From Mycolicibacterium aubagnense (GTDB taxonomy: Bacteria > Actinomycetota > Actinomycetes > Mycobacteriales > Mycobacteriaceae): a DNA stretch of 64,000 bases. Location: assembly GCF_010730955.1 (NCBI RefSeq), contig NZ_AP022578.1, forward strand, positions 202,448-266,447. The letters are read 5' to 3'. Below, piece after piece: positions 1-7,981 of this stretch (its first letter is position 1; every line of letters starts with the position of its first letter). Below the pieces are notes generated by a model. The model saw only the letters and a list, made by a program, of their open reading frames with translations. It was not told the DNA's origin and did not search any database. The translations under genes and the position numbers were made by a program.

Positions 1-2
1 AG

Positions 3-233
3 CATTTGGCCCGCACCGGCCGCGAACTGACCGACGACAACGTCTGGGTGCACGAACGTCTACGTGAACTGTCCTCACTGGCCGCCATCATCGACCGCAT
101 CAGCACCGAACACGCGGTGAACGCCGCGATCGCCGGGGCCGGCACCGCCCACCGGATACCGCTGACGCCGGTGGCCACCCGCGGCGCCCACGATTCGGCA
201 CTACGCAAAGCCGATCCGGCCGGTTCCTCGTGA
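3..233 (+). CDS. Tyrosine recombinase C-terminal end (Tn554-type), cut by window edge
   Basis: This frame is open from the first bases of the window to a TGA, so only about 76 C-terminal residues are visible and no catalytic residue can be checked. The identification rests on context: its stop overlaps the GTG start of a DUF6262-like gene, and in Tn554-type actinobacterial elements a TnpB-like tyrosine recombinase is followed immediately by such a small protein. The visible part is helical and charged (VWVHERLRELSSLAAIIDRI), in keeping with a recombinase tail. The family assignment is inference. Confidence 0.4.
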   Translation, partial: HLARTGRELTDDNVWVHERLRELSSLAAIIDRISTEHAVNAAIAGAGTAHRIPLTPVATRGAHDSALRKADPAGSS

Positions 234-622
234 GCGCCACCGAAGCCTCCAAACAGGCACTGTGCCGCCATGCCCGCCAACGCAGCGACAACGTCCGCAA
301 AAGGATCGACAAGGCCCTTACCGACCTCCGCCGCTCCGGCGCGACCATCAACATCGCTGCGGTGGCCAAACGCGCAGGGGTCACCCGCAAAGCGGTGTAC
401 GCCCACGAGGACCTACTGACCCGCATCCGAACCCACACCCGACTTGCGACCGCACCCACGGCCAGTTCCCCCACCGGGCAGACCACCAACACCATCATCG
501 ACGCGCTGCGACGGCAGCTGGCAGCCAAAGAACGAGAAATCACCACCTTGCGCGGCCAACTTCGCCAGCGGGACAACACTATTGCGGTCCTGCACGGCAA
601 GCTGGAGCAAACCCAACCGTAG
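230..622 (+). CDS. DUF6262 / TnpC-like transposition accessory protein
   Basis: A 130-residue protein whose GTG start overlaps the upstream stop (GTGA), so the two are probably translationally coupled. The first half carries a helix-turn-helix-like stretch (INIAAVAKRAGVTRKAVYAH, residues about 45-64) typical of DUF6262. The second half is a coiled coil rich in Gln, Arg and Leu (residues about 88-128). In Tn554-like transposons this third protein accompanies two tyrosine recombinases and is thought to influence target or orientation choice. It marks the right part of such an element whose remainder lies left of the window. I do not see a clear transposon end downstream. Confidence 0.65.
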   Translation: MSATEASKQALCRHARQRSDNVRKRIDKALTDLRRSGATINIAAVAKRAGVTRKAVYAHEDLLTRIRTHTRLATAPTASSPTGQTTNTIIDALRRQLAAKEREITTLRGQLRQRDNTIAVLHGKLEQTQP

Positions 623-832
623 AACGACCACCCTGCACGCTGCGAGCGTGTGGCGATACTGACGCAGGCGCCACGCTCGACGACAGCATCGGCGCTACGC
701 CGTGGTTGGTCGGCCGGGTCACCACCGAGGACTCCTTGCACTGCGGATCGCGGCAGAAACCCACCTGTTGACGCGTCAGTCAATTAGTCTGGTTCTCGAT
801 TCTATTGCTCTACTTTGGCGGCGGGAGCGGAT

Positions 833-2026
833 ATGACGACAGCGCAGCTTCGCTACGACCCGTTCGATCCGGTGATCCAGGACGACCCGTATCCGGTGTA
901 TCGGATGTTGCGCGACGACGCGCCGGTGTTCTGGGCATCGATGTCGAACACCTGGGTGCTCAGCCGCCACGAGGATGTGACTGGCGCCTTGCTCGATCAC
1001 CAGCGGTATTCCTCGATCAATGGTGTGTTTCCGACGCCGCCGGACGTCCCGTTCCTGGAGTCGTTTCTGCCGATGATGATCATGATGGATCCGCCGCGGC
1101 ACGATGCGCTGCGCGGTTTGGTGAGCAAGGCATTCACGCCTCGGCGGATAGCCGCTCTGGAGGCGAGCATCGACGCGCTGGCGGTGTCTTTGGCCCAGGG
1201 ATTGGTCAGCAATGCCGGTCGTGGGGATTTCATTGAGGATTTTGCCGGGGTCCTTCCGGCGATGGTGATTGCCGACCTGTTGGGTGTGCCGCGACAGGAT
1301 CGTCAGCAGTTCCGGCAGTGGTCGAGCACGCTGATCCAGTCCAACCCGGCGCGCGGCGAGGTGGCTGACGGTTTGGCGGCCGCAGCGGCGGTGTACGGGT
1401 ATTTCGCTGATTTCCTGGCCGAGCGGCGCCGGGCGCCGCGCGATGACCTGATGTCGGCGCTGGTGGCCGCAGAAATCGACGGTCAGCGCCTCCGCGACGA
1501 CGAACTGCTCGGGTTTTGTCTGCTGTTGCTGATCGCCGGCCATGAGACCACGACTAACTTGTTGGGCAATGCCGCGGTGGTGCTGGCCGCGGATCAGCGC
1601 AGCCGCCGTCGGCTGGCCGCCGATCCGGCGCTCATCGCGCCGGCGGTCGAGGAGCTGTTGCGCTATGACTCACCGGTGCAAGGACTTTCACGGGTGCTGA
1701 CCACCGATGCGACCCTGCATGCGACAACGATGTCGCGCGGCGACTCGGTGCTGTTGCTGTTCGGTTCGGCCAATCGCGACGAACGGGCCTTCACTGACCC
1801 GGACATCTTCGACATCGGCCGCAAGCCTGAACATCAGGTGGCTTTCGGTCGGGGTATCCACTTCTGCCTGGGGGCCGCGCTTGCGCGTATGGAGGCTCGA
1901 ATTGCCTTGCGCGCGTTGCTGTCACGGTTGCCGGAGTGGTCCGTTGATCACGCTGAGGCGGTGCGTCTTCAGTCGGGGCCGATTCGCGGTTATCTGTCGC
2001 TGCCGATCAGCTGGCCGGTGAGCTAG
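833..2026 (+). CDS. Cytochrome P450 (bacterial class I)
   Basis: A haem monooxygenase of 397 residues, the usual length for soluble bacterial P450s. The I-helix oxygen-activation motif AGHETT is at residues 235-240, the K-helix ExxR lies in EELLRYDSP, and the haem loop FGRGIHFCLGAALAR puts the proximal Cys at about 345. I chose the ATG at 833 because a purine-rich GGCGGGAGCGG precedes it; a TTG at 815 is also open. It would need a ferredoxin and reductase, which this local cluster lacks but the 11.8-14.8 kb operon could supply. Its 3' end overlaps the convergent TetR gene by 20 bp. Substrate unknown. Confidence 0.93.
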   Translation: MTTAQLRYDPFDPVIQDDPYPVYRMLRDDAPVFWASMSNTWVLSRHEDVTGALLDHQRYSSINGVFPTPPDVPFLESFLPMMIMMDPPRHDALRGLVSKAFTPRRIAALEASIDALAVSLAQGLVSNAGRGDFIEDFAGVLPAMVIADLLGVPRQDRQQFRQWSSTLIQSNPARGEVADGLAAAAAVYGYFADFLAERRRAPRDDLMSALVAAEIDGQRLRDDELLGFCLLLLIAGHETTTNLLGNAAVVLAADQRSRRRLAADPALIAPAVEELLRYDSPVQGLSRVLTTDATLHATTMSRGDSVLLLFGSANRDERAFTDPDIFDIGRKPEHQVAFGRGIHFCLGAALARMEARIALRALLSRLPEWSVDHAEAVRLQSGPIRGYLSLPISWPVS

Positions 2027-2723
2027 CCACCGCAGAACGCGGCCCCGGAGCGCGGCGCGTTACCGGTTGCGGCTCGGTGGGGGTGATGGCGTCCTGGCGC
2101 CGGTGAGCAGCGAGGAAGTCATCGACAATCTGCGCGCAGTCATCGTGGGTCATGGTCCGCATGCCGCTCATTCGGGCGAATGCGAGCGGCCCGACGAGTT
2201 GGCAGATCGCCAGCTTGAGGTCGAAATCGTCCAGCTCGGCTCGCGCTTGGGCGTTCGTGAGCAGTGCGTCGAACGGTTGCGTGTACTGGTCGATGACGCG
2301 TGCCCGCAGTGCCCCCGAGGCGAGGTCATCACCGGGTTCGTCAGTGGGTGTGGTGGGGCCCAAGGCGAGCCAGGCCAGCACGGTGACGTGCAGTGGCGCA
2401 TCGTCGAAGAGCGCGGCCTGGCGGCCAAGTAGTTCGATCAGTTGATCGCGCAAGGTGCCCACCCCCTGGGTGGGCGCTACGACGTGCGGCAATAGCCGCT
2501 CGAAGGTCGCGGCCAGCAGATGGGTCGAGCTGGTGAAATGGCGGTAGAGGGTGGTGCGGGCCACCTTGGAGGCTTTGGTCACCGCGTCGATGGTGACCGC
2601 CTGGATGCCGCCGTCACGCAGCAGTGCCGCTGCGGCGTCCAGCAGACGGTTGCGTGACTGGATGCGACGGGGATCGATATCGTCGCCGTCCTCGTAGTGG
2701 GCAAATACCCCTTGCTTGCTCAC
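2007..2723 (-). CDS. TetR-family transcriptional regulator
   Basis: A 238-residue one-component repressor. The N-terminal helix-turn-helix spans residues about 22-66 (RNRLLDAAAALLRDGG, then VTIDAVTKASKVARTTLYRH), followed by a helical ligand-binding region with several Trp/Leu-rich helices. The C-terminal 25 residues are Pro/Arg-rich and probably disordered. It is divergent from the dehydrogenase-like gene at 2867 and convergent with the P450. An imperfect palindrome (GTAGT-N8-ACTAC) lies in the intergenic space and is a candidate operator, so it probably controls itself and one or both neighbours. The effector is unknown. Confidence 0.9.
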   Translation of the reverse strand: MSKQGVFAHYEDGDDIDPRRIQSRNRLLDAAAALLRDGGIQAVTIDAVTKASKVARTTLYRHFTSSTHLLAATFERLLPHVVAPTQGVGTLRDQLIELLGRQAALFDDAPLHVTVLAWLALGPTTPTDEPGDDLASGALRARVIDQYTQPFDALLTNAQARAELDDFDLKLAICQLVGPLAFARMSGMRTMTHDDCAQIVDDFLAAHRRQDAITPTEPQPVTRRAPGPRSAVASSPAS

Positions 2724-2795
2724 GCTCGCTCACCTCGCCGTCCGCAAACTTTCTGGCCCTTGCCGCTCGCCACCCCGTCGATTAGGGTACGACCG

Positions 2796-2813
2796 GTAGT
2801 GCATCGATACTAC
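2796..2813. promoter_or_regulatory. Candidate TetR operator, GTAGT-N8-ACTAC
   Basis: Five-base inverted arms separated by eight bases, in the 140-bp divergent space between the TetR start (2723) and the dehydrogenase-like start (2867). The position suits control of both promoters. The arms are short, so this is a weak call. Confidence 0.4.
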
Positions 2814-2866
2814 GCGTCCCACCAGTGGCGGCGATGTGTGATCGATCAGCGAGAACGGCGCAGTGG

Positions 2867-3790
2867 ATGACTTCCTCGCAGGTGGTGGCTGTGGTCGATG
2901 ACGGCACCGTGGGTGCCGACCTCGCCGGCGAGTTCGCGGCGGCCGGTTTTCAGGTCATCCGGGCGCCCGCGCGATTGACCACCCCGGCGGGTGGCCCGCA
3001 GCGGCGCGCCGTTCGATCCCCAAAGGCGAGCTCGCCGCCAGTGCAGGGCAGCCCCACGGCGGGCTGGGCCCGGATCGAGTGCATCGCCTCGTTGCAGGCT
3101 CTGCCGCCGAACACGGCGCTGGTGGTCGATGCCGCGGCGGGGACCTTGAACGCCAAGATCGCTACCCTGCGCGCGATCGAGGCCAACATCGACGCAACGG
3201 CTGTGATTGCCACCGCTGTCACCGACCATTCGATCGGCGAGATGGCCACGCTGCTGGCGCATCCGGGGCGGCTGGTCGGAGTCCGATTCTTCAGTCCGAT
3301 TGCCAGTTCGAGCGTTGTCGAGGTCGTCCGCGGGCCGGACACCACGAACGCAACGATGCACGCTGTTGCGGGCTATCTGCGGGCGATCGACAAGGCCGGC
3401 GTCGTGGTCAAAGACATGCCGGGGTTCATCACCGGCCGGATCGGCGTGGCGCTGAGCTTGGAGGCAATCCGCTTACTCGAAGACGACGTGGCTGACGCGG
3501 AGTCCATCGATCGCATCATGCGTGATGGCTTCCACTACCCGTGGGGTCCGCTGACATCGACCGACTTGGTGGGCCTTGACGTTCGCCTTGCGATGGCCGA
3601 TCACCTCCATAGCGCCTACGGGGAACGATTCCGCCCGCCGGCGCTGTTGCGTGAGAAGGTCGCCCGCGGCGAACTGGGCCGCAGCACTGGGCAAGGTTTC
3701 TTCACCTGGGATGGGGACATCGCGGCAGCGCCATCGTGCAGCGCCCACCCCGTGGTACCGGCTCCGACTGACATCACACGAGGGGCCTAA
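2867..3790 (+). CDS. 3-hydroxyacyl-CoA dehydrogenase homologue with lost catalytic and NAD-site residues
   Basis: About 307 residues, matching the 3-HCDH fold: N-terminal Rossmann part, then a C-terminal dimerisation domain with the family signature DMPGFITGRIGVALSLEA and the closing GRSTGQGFF. The family oxidises 3-hydroxyacyl-CoA with NAD in beta-oxidation. Two key features are missing. The dinucleotide loop reads VVDDGTVGADLAG rather than GxGxxG, and the catalytic His of the H-F-F-N-P segment is Arg (GVRFFSPI), while the partner Glu of VVEVV remains. It may be inactive or have a different role. I prefer the start MTSSQ at 2867; a start at 2825 is also open. Probably co-regulated with the TetR gene at 2007. 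Confidence 0.8.
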   Translation: MTSSQVVAVVDDGTVGADLAGEFAAAGFQVIRAPARLTTPAGGPQRRAVRSPKASSPPVQGSPTAGWARIECIASLQALPPNTALVVDAAAGTLNAKIATLRAIEANIDATAVIATAVTDHSIGEMATLLAHPGRLVGVRFFSPIASSSVVEVVRGPDTTNATMHAVAGYLRAIDKAGVVVKDMPGFITGRIGVALSLEAIRLLEDDVADAESIDRIMRDGFHYPWGPLTSTDLVGLDVRLAMADHLHSAYGERFRPPALLREKVARGELGRSTGQGFFTWDGDIAAAPSCSAHPVVPAPTDITRGA

Positions 3791-3890
3791 CCACCAGCAT
3801 CGGTGGGCGGCTTTGCCCAGCACTCACCTGATCGCGAGCCGTCAACCACCTCGCCGCAGCGGCCCTATTCTGCCGCGCGATCAAACCGTT

Positions 3891-3916
3891 ATCGCTACAC
3901 TCGGTAGTGTAGCGAT
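3891..3916. promoter_or_regulatory. Perfect 11-bp inverted repeat, probable TetR operator
   Basis: Left arm ATCGCTACACT (3891-3901), spacer CGGT, and right arm its exact reverse complement (3906-3916). It lies upstream of the TetR gene at 4182 and contains CGCTAC ... GTAGCG half-sites, which recur at the 3' end of that gene. An autoregulatory operator is the simplest reading. Confidence 0.65.
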
Positions 3917-3944
3917 ACTCCACGTAGTCCATGCCTGAGCTCAG

Positions 3945-4170
3945 CTTCCGGGACGCCGGCTCGACGAGCTGGTGCATTGCGACTCGCCGGCGCCACCGCG
4001 TGGGACTTTCGCGAGTGTTGACCACGGAGGCGAGAATGCGCAGCACTGCGACACCGGATGGCGGCTCGATAGTGGAGCTGTCCAATTCCCGCCGCTGCCG
4101 TCGGCGGGTGTTGCTCGGCCGCGGCGTCGCCGACATCGACCGGCGACGCGGCCTGGGTCCCGATGCAAAC
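3945..4170 (+). pseudogene. Decayed cytochrome P450 fragment
   Basis: The stretch translates in pieces to DELVHCDSP, then GLSRVLTTEARMR, then DIDRRRG. These align in order with EELLRYDSP, GLSRVLTTDATLH and DIGRKPE of the P450 at 833. The DNA around GGACTTTC-CG-GTG-TGACCAC is also clearly similar between the two. It covers only the K-helix to pre-haem region, with indels and no haem loop. An 84-codon open frame (3931-4185) runs through it and ends in an ATGA overlap with the TetR start. That frame does not follow the P450 alignment throughout, so I regard it as fortuitous. Confidence 0.65.
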
Positions 4171-4181
4171 GGTCCAGCGTC

Positions 4182-4883
4182 ATGATCGCGCCCAATACAG
4201 CCCTGTCGGTCATGCCGGAACGATCCGAGCGTGCGTGTGGCTCCGATCGCTCGGACGCTTCGGCGCGTTCTCGCCCGTCACTACGCCGCCGGCAGACGAT
4301 CCTTGATGCCGCGCTCATCGTCGCCGCCGAGGGTGGCTATGAAGCGGTTCAGATACGGGCCGTCGCCGAGTGCGCCGGCATCGCGACGGGCACCATTTAC
4401 CGGGCCTTTGCATCCAAAACGCACCTCCTCGCCGCGACACTCACCCAGGAAGTCGAACGCATCGAAGCGGCCTACGACTGGCCCGGCAGTGGGGCCACCC
4501 CGGCGCAGCGACTCGGACAACTCACCGACTACCTATACCGATACTGGCAGCGTCAACCACTGCTCACCGAGGCGATGATCCGGGCCTTCGTGGACGCCAA
4601 CACCCACGACGGCGGCGACCTCGACATCGCGGCCACGGTGATCGAGCGTCTGCTTGCGCGAGCGCTCGGCGACACGACGCCCACCCGCACTGATCAAAAC
4701 GTCGCAGCGGTCATCGCCGATATCTGGCTGGCGAATCTGATCGCTTTCGTCGGCGGGCGCGCGTCCGCGACCGACACTCGCGACCGCATCGACCGCGCCA
4801 CTGCCCGCATTCTGGATCGCCCGCCCGCCGCGACCAACAATCCAGAAAGGCTACTACTAGTAGCGGAGCGCTACTTACTGTAG
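4182..4883 (+). CDS. TetR-family transcriptional regulator
   Basis: 233 residues from ATG 4182; an alternative ATG at 4212 gives 223. The helix-turn-helix is at residues about 35-85 (QTILDAALIVAAEGGYEAVQ, then CAGIATGTIYRAFASKTHLL), with a TetR-like C-terminal domain containing YWQRQPLLTEAMIRAF. A perfect palindrome upstream (3891-3916) and a second set of the same half-sites overlapping its own stop codon suggest it represses itself and whatever lies downstream. The neighbours, a P450 remnant and a dehydrogenase homologue, suggest an ancestral lipid- or steroid-like catabolic role, but the ligand is unknown. Confidence 0.88.
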   Translation: MIAPNTALSVMPERSERACGSDRSDASARSRPSLRRRQTILDAALIVAAEGGYEAVQIRAVAECAGIATGTIYRAFASKTHLLAATLTQEVERIEAAYDWPGSGATPAQRLGQLTDYLYRYWQRQPLLTEAMIRAFVDANTHDGGDLDIAATVIERLLARALGDTTPTRTDQNVAAVIADIWLANLIAFVGGRASATDTRDRIDRATARILDRPPAATNNPERLLLVAERYLL

Positions 4884-4885
4884 CG
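4860..4885. promoter_or_regulatory. Overlapping CGCTAC/GTAGCG palindromes across the TetR stop codon
   Basis: GTAGCG (4860-4865), CGCTAC (4869-4874) and GTAGCG (4880-4885) form two overlapping perfect inverted repeats with 3-bp and 5-bp spacers. The TetR stop TAG is 4881-4883, inside the last half-site. The hexamers are the same as in the palindrome at 3891-3916, so this is probably a second operator of the same regulator, placed to control the small gene at 4921. Confidence 0.6.
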
Positions 4886-4920
4886 TTGGTGTGATTCGGG
4901 GCATAACGCAGGAGGTAGCC

Positions 4921-5178
4921 ATGTTCACGCTAAGGATCCATCCACTGCGGCTGACGCTGCCAAACGTCCGATTCGGTGGCGCGCGGGTGCATCGCTGGAC
5001 GGCGGTCGTTGATCTGCCCGGCTTAACGCGGCGCGGCCGGTCGGGCGCCGGTCAACGCACCATCGCCGCGTCGTCGCACCGCCCCCACGACCGGCAGGCT
5101 CGTCAACCCCGCTTCCACGGGGCGCACGAGCGGCTGTTCTGGGAATCGGCCATGGAGCGCGAGATGCACCGACTGTAG
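4921..5178 (+). CDS. Small hypothetical protein
   Basis: An 85-residue frame whose ATG follows a strong ribosome-binding site (GGAGG, six bases upstream) and the CGCTAC/GTAGCG operator pair. It is basic and rich in Arg and His. The first 35 residues (MFTLRIHPLRLTLPNVRFGG) look more protein-like than the rest. I recognise no family. It could be the remaining start of a gene whose 3' part was replaced by the IS21 remnant beginning just downstream. Expression is plausible; function unknown. Confidence 0.4.
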   Translation: MFTLRIHPLRLTLPNVRFGGARVHRWTAVVDLPGLTRRGRSGAGQRTIAASSHRPHDRQARQPRFHGAHERLFWESAMEREMHRL

Positions 5179-5184
5179 CGACGG

Positions 5185-5490
5185 ACAGGTCGCCTCGGCG
5201 CGGAGCTGGAGATCGATCCTGCTCGCCCTCGGTGCCGCCCACGGTAAACAGGCGTTGGTGGCCGCGCTGCATCGGGCGGTGGCGTTCCGGAGATTCCGGG
5301 CCGCTGACGCGCGTTCGATCTTGGCCGCAGGGACCGGGACACCGCAACCCACCGCATGAAAGACGCCCAACACCGGAAGGAGAACCCCAGACCAACTTAG
5401 GAACCACTGCACGGGGTGGGTACCTTTATCTGGTCACCAGCGGATACCTCAACTTGGCCATTGACAGGCGGTGTCAGCAAGGCGAATCGT
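5185..5490 (+). mobile_element. IS21-type element remnant (IstA C-terminus and right end)
   Basis: Two frames together give RLGAELEIDPA and then LLALGAAHGKQALVAALHRA ... FRAADARSILAAG, ending at 5359. This is the pattern I associate with the C-terminal end of IS21-family IstA transposases. One frameshift near 5215 separates the two pieces. The following 130 bp is non-coding and may be the element's right end. No IstB is present, so this is a dead fragment. Confidence 0.55.
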
Positions 5491-5552
5491 AGGTACGGTT
5501 TTCATGACGGCCCCTTCGTTCGTGGGTCAAGTCCAGGGACGTGGTGTATGAC

Positions 5553-6877
5553 GTCGTCGTGTGATTCTTCGAGGTAGTTGGGTCAGGCGGGCAGTGCCGC
5601 GGGGGTAGCCTCCTGTTCGGTTGGGGTGTCGTTGACGGTGCGTGATTTGCTCAGAACGTCGAGGCCGAGGTAGCGCCGCGACTCGGCCCATTCGTCGTGT
5701 TGTTCGGCCAGCACTGCTCCGACGAGACGGATCAGGGCCGCGCGGTCGGGGAAGATGCCCACGACGTCGGTGCGCCGGCGGATCTCCTTGTTGAGTCGTT
5801 CCTGGGGATTGTTGCTCCAGATCTGGCGCCAGATCTGCTTGGGGAACGCGGTGAACGCCAGCAGATCCGGCCGCGCCGCTTCGAGGTGATCGGCGACATT
5901 GGGCAGCTTGTCGGACAATGCGTCGATGATCCGATCATATTGAGCAGCAACGGATTCAGCGTCAGGTTGGTCGAACACCGAGTGCAGCAGGGTGCGCACC
6001 CAGGGCCACGAACTCTTGGGAGTGACGGACATCAGGTTGGTCGTGTAGTGGGTTCTGCAGCGCTGCCACGCCGCTCCGGGCAGGGTGGCCCCGATGGCGG
6101 CGACCAGCCCGGCGTGGGCGTCGCTGGTGACCAGTTTGACCCCGGACAGGCCGCGGGCGGTCAACGACCGCCAGAACGTCAACCAGCCCGCCCCGTCCTC
6201 AGCGGTCGTGACATCGATTCCCAGGATCTCGCGGTAGCCCTCGGCGTTGACCCCGACGGCGATCAGGGCGTGCACGTTGACCACCCGGCCGGCTTCACGC
6301 ACCTTGAGCACCAGAGCGTCCGCAGCGACGAACGTATACGGGCCGGCATCGAGCGGCCGGGTCCGGAACGCCTCCACGGCGGCGTCGAGTTCCTTGGCCA
6401 TCACCGACACCTGCGACTTCGACAACGACGTGATGCCCAGGGTCTCGACCAGCTTGTCCATCCGCCGCGTCGAGACACCAAGCAGGTAACACGTCGCCAC
6501 CACCGTGGTCAGGGCCCGCTCGGCGCGTTTACGGCGCTCCAGCAGCCAGTCCGGGAAGTAGGATCCTTGCCGCAGCTTCGGGATCGCAAGATCCAAAGTC
6601 CCTGCACGGGTGTCGAATTGACGGTGTCGGTAGCCGTTGCGGGAATTGGTGCGCTCAGCCGAGCGTTCGCCGTAGCCGGCACCGCATAGGGCGTCGGCTT
6701 CGGCGCCCATCAGGGTGTGGATGAACGTGGCCAGCAGCTCGCGCAGCACGTCGGGATGGGCAGTGGTGAGTCGTTCGGCCAGCACAGTGGGCAGATCGAT
6801 ATTGTGGGCAGTGGTCATCGCGTCGATTCCTTTGCTCGAGTGACTTTGGACGGTCTCTCGAAGAATCACGCGATGAC
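5553..6877 (-). mobile_element. IS1081-like insertion sequence (IS256 family)
   Basis: Terminal inverted repeats of 21 bp match at 19 positions (5553-5573 against 6857-6877; shared core GTGATTCTTCGAG). The enclosed 1325 bp is very close to the length of mycobacterial IS1081. One intact transposase gene fills it. I see no matching 8-bp duplication immediately outside the repeats, so the ends may be slightly misplaced or the flanks rearranged. Confidence 0.85.
5583..6818 (-). CDS. IS256-family (IS1081-like) transposase, apparently intact
   Basis: 411 residues from MTTAHNID. The frame is open to 6887, but the ATG at 6818 matches the usual IS1081 transposase length of about 415. Recognisable blocks are NSRNGYRHRQFDTRAGTLDL, the IPKLRQGSYFPDWL segment and QRCRTHYTTNLM. 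Catalytic DDE residues are expected at FVAADALVLK, LVTSDAHAGL and the Glu in SNNPQERLNKEIRRR. It moves the surrounding element by cut-and-paste or copy-out. It is one of the few transposases in the window without a frameshift, so it may still be active and a recent arrival. Confidence 0.92.
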   Translation of the reverse strand: MTTAHNIDLPTVLAERLTTAHPDVLRELLATFIHTLMGAEADALCGAGYGERSAERTNSRNGYRHRQFDTRAGTLDLAIPKLRQGSYFPDWLLERRKRAERALTTVVATCYLLGVSTRRMDKLVETLGITSLSKSQVSVMAKELDAAVEAFRTRPLDAGPYTFVAADALVLKVREAGRVVNVHALIAVGVNAEGYREILGIDVTTAEDGAGWLTFWRSLTARGLSGVKLVTSDAHAGLVAAIGATLPGAAWQRCRTHYTTNLMSVTPKSSWPWVRTLLHSVFDQPDAESVAAQYDRIIDALSDKLPNVADHLEAARPDLLAFTAFPKQIWRQIWSNNPQERLNKEIRRRTDVVGIFPDRAALIRLVGAVLAEQHDEWAESRRYLGLDVLSKSRTVNDTPTEQEATPAALPA

Positions 6878-7155
6878 CTTCAATCACTCGGCTACGACAC
6901 GCCGGTACCGCTGATCAGGTCCGACTCGTACACCACCTTGATGGACGCAACCCGTTCGTGTGTGTACTTGGCAGTTCACCCGAAGACCTCCATCTAGGGA
7001 GGCCGCAGGTGAGGGACCTTCACCTCAAATTCGAAGACCGGGGCAACGTCGTTTGCACCGCCGGAGGGACGCATCCCCGCGAAGTCGTCTTCCACTCTTT
7101 CTAGCACCCAGGCAATGCGCCTGGTGGCGCTGACTGGGACGGTTTAGATGATGGT

Positions 7156-7782
7156 TCAGCGATCACGGCGCCCATCTGTTGACTCGACGCTGGGGATGCC
7201 AAGTACGGCGTGACCCATCGCAACGAGGAGTGCAGCGTTCTGTTCGAGAGGTAGACCAGTACTGCGGTAGTGCAAGATCGATTGAATGGCACCGATCGCC
7301 CCATGAACTATCGCCCGAAGTTCGATCTCGTCGACCGCGGGCCGCAACTCCCCGACGAGGTGCACCCACTCTTCTAGATAGAGCCGCTGTTTTCGGCGTA
7401 ACCGGCTCTGTTGCTGATCTGACAGATTGTGCACTTCGCGGTAATACACGATCGCCAGCTCGCGTTGATCCGTTACCAAGGCGACTTGGCCGGACACCAG
7501 CCGGGTCAGCGCCTCCGCCTCGTCGCGAGATTGCTCAATAGTCGCTGTCGCACACTCAAGAAGGTTGTCCACCACTCTCTCGAAGAGCGCCGCTAATAGG
7601 TCGCTCTTGCTGTCGAAATGGCGATAGATGGCTGGTCCGACAACGCCGGATGCAACCCCGATGTCGGCCATAGAGACAGCGTGGTAGCCCCTCTCGGCAA
7701 TCAACTCGGCCGCCGACGCGAGAATCCGCTCCCGACGTTCGCCTCCGACCCGCGTACGCACGGCAGCGACCGCATTGTTCAC
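7156..7782 (-). CDS. TetR-family transcriptional regulator
   Basis: 208 residues from a GTG at 7782 preceded by GAAAGGA. The frame is open further upstream, but that extension looks non-coding. The helix-turn-helix lies at residues about 17-62 (RERILASAAELIAERGYHAV ... GVVGPAIYRHFDSKSDLL). The C-terminal domain contains YYREVHNLSDQQQSRLRRKQ, the pattern seen in the mycobacterial KstR2-like/TetR_C group. A GTTAAC-N5-TTCACAAT element upstream is shared with the CYP153 operon promoter 4 kb away, hinting at a common regulon. Ligand unknown. Confidence 0.88.
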   Translation of the reverse strand: MNNAVAAVRTRVGGERRERILASAAELIAERGYHAVSMADIGVASGVVGPAIYRHFDSKSDLLAALFERVVDNLLECATATIEQSRDEAEALTRLVSGQVALVTDQRELAIVYYREVHNLSDQQQSRLRRKQRLYLEEWVHLVGELRPAVDEIELRAIVHGAIGAIQSILHYRSTGLPLEQNAALLVAMGHAVLGIPSVESTDGRRDR

Positions 7783-7849
7783 CTGGACCTTCCTTTCGCG
7801 ACGCGGGCACGCGCAGCGCTGTAGATCCCCGCAACCATGATGAATAAAC

Positions 7850-7868
7850 GTTAACCGATGTTCACAAT
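7850..7868. promoter_or_regulatory. GTTAAC-N5-TTCACAAT motif, copy 1
   Basis: The motif lies about 70 bp upstream of the TetR start at 7782. The same 14 fixed positions with the same 5-bp gap occur at 11805-11823, upstream of the CYP153 operon. It is a candidate binding site for a shared regulator. Confidence 0.45.
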
Positions 7869-7981
7869 CTGAGGCTGTGGGACTGTCAGAACAACGGTGG
7901 ATCTGATCTTGGTCTGACGCGCCGAGCATGGAGCTTGGCGGGAAGGACTGACGGCACGACCCGGCCGGGCGTGGCAGCGGC

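Noticed and set aside
776..1543. A 255-codon open frame on the minus strand opposite the first P450
   Set aside because: The plus strand carries a complete P450 with all motifs. The minus frame is His/Arg/Gln-rich with no family pattern, as expected from the opposite strand of GC-rich coding DNA.
3931..4185. An 84-codon gene coupled by ATGA to the TetR gene
   Set aside because: Its best match is to a short part of the neighbouring P450 and it changes frame relative to that alignment, so it is a pseudogene fragment, not a coupled leader gene.
4925..5407. A 160-codon minus-strand frame
   Set aside because: Arg/Gly-rich with no recognisable domain, and it overlaps a plus-strand gene with a strong ribosome site and the IS21 remnant.
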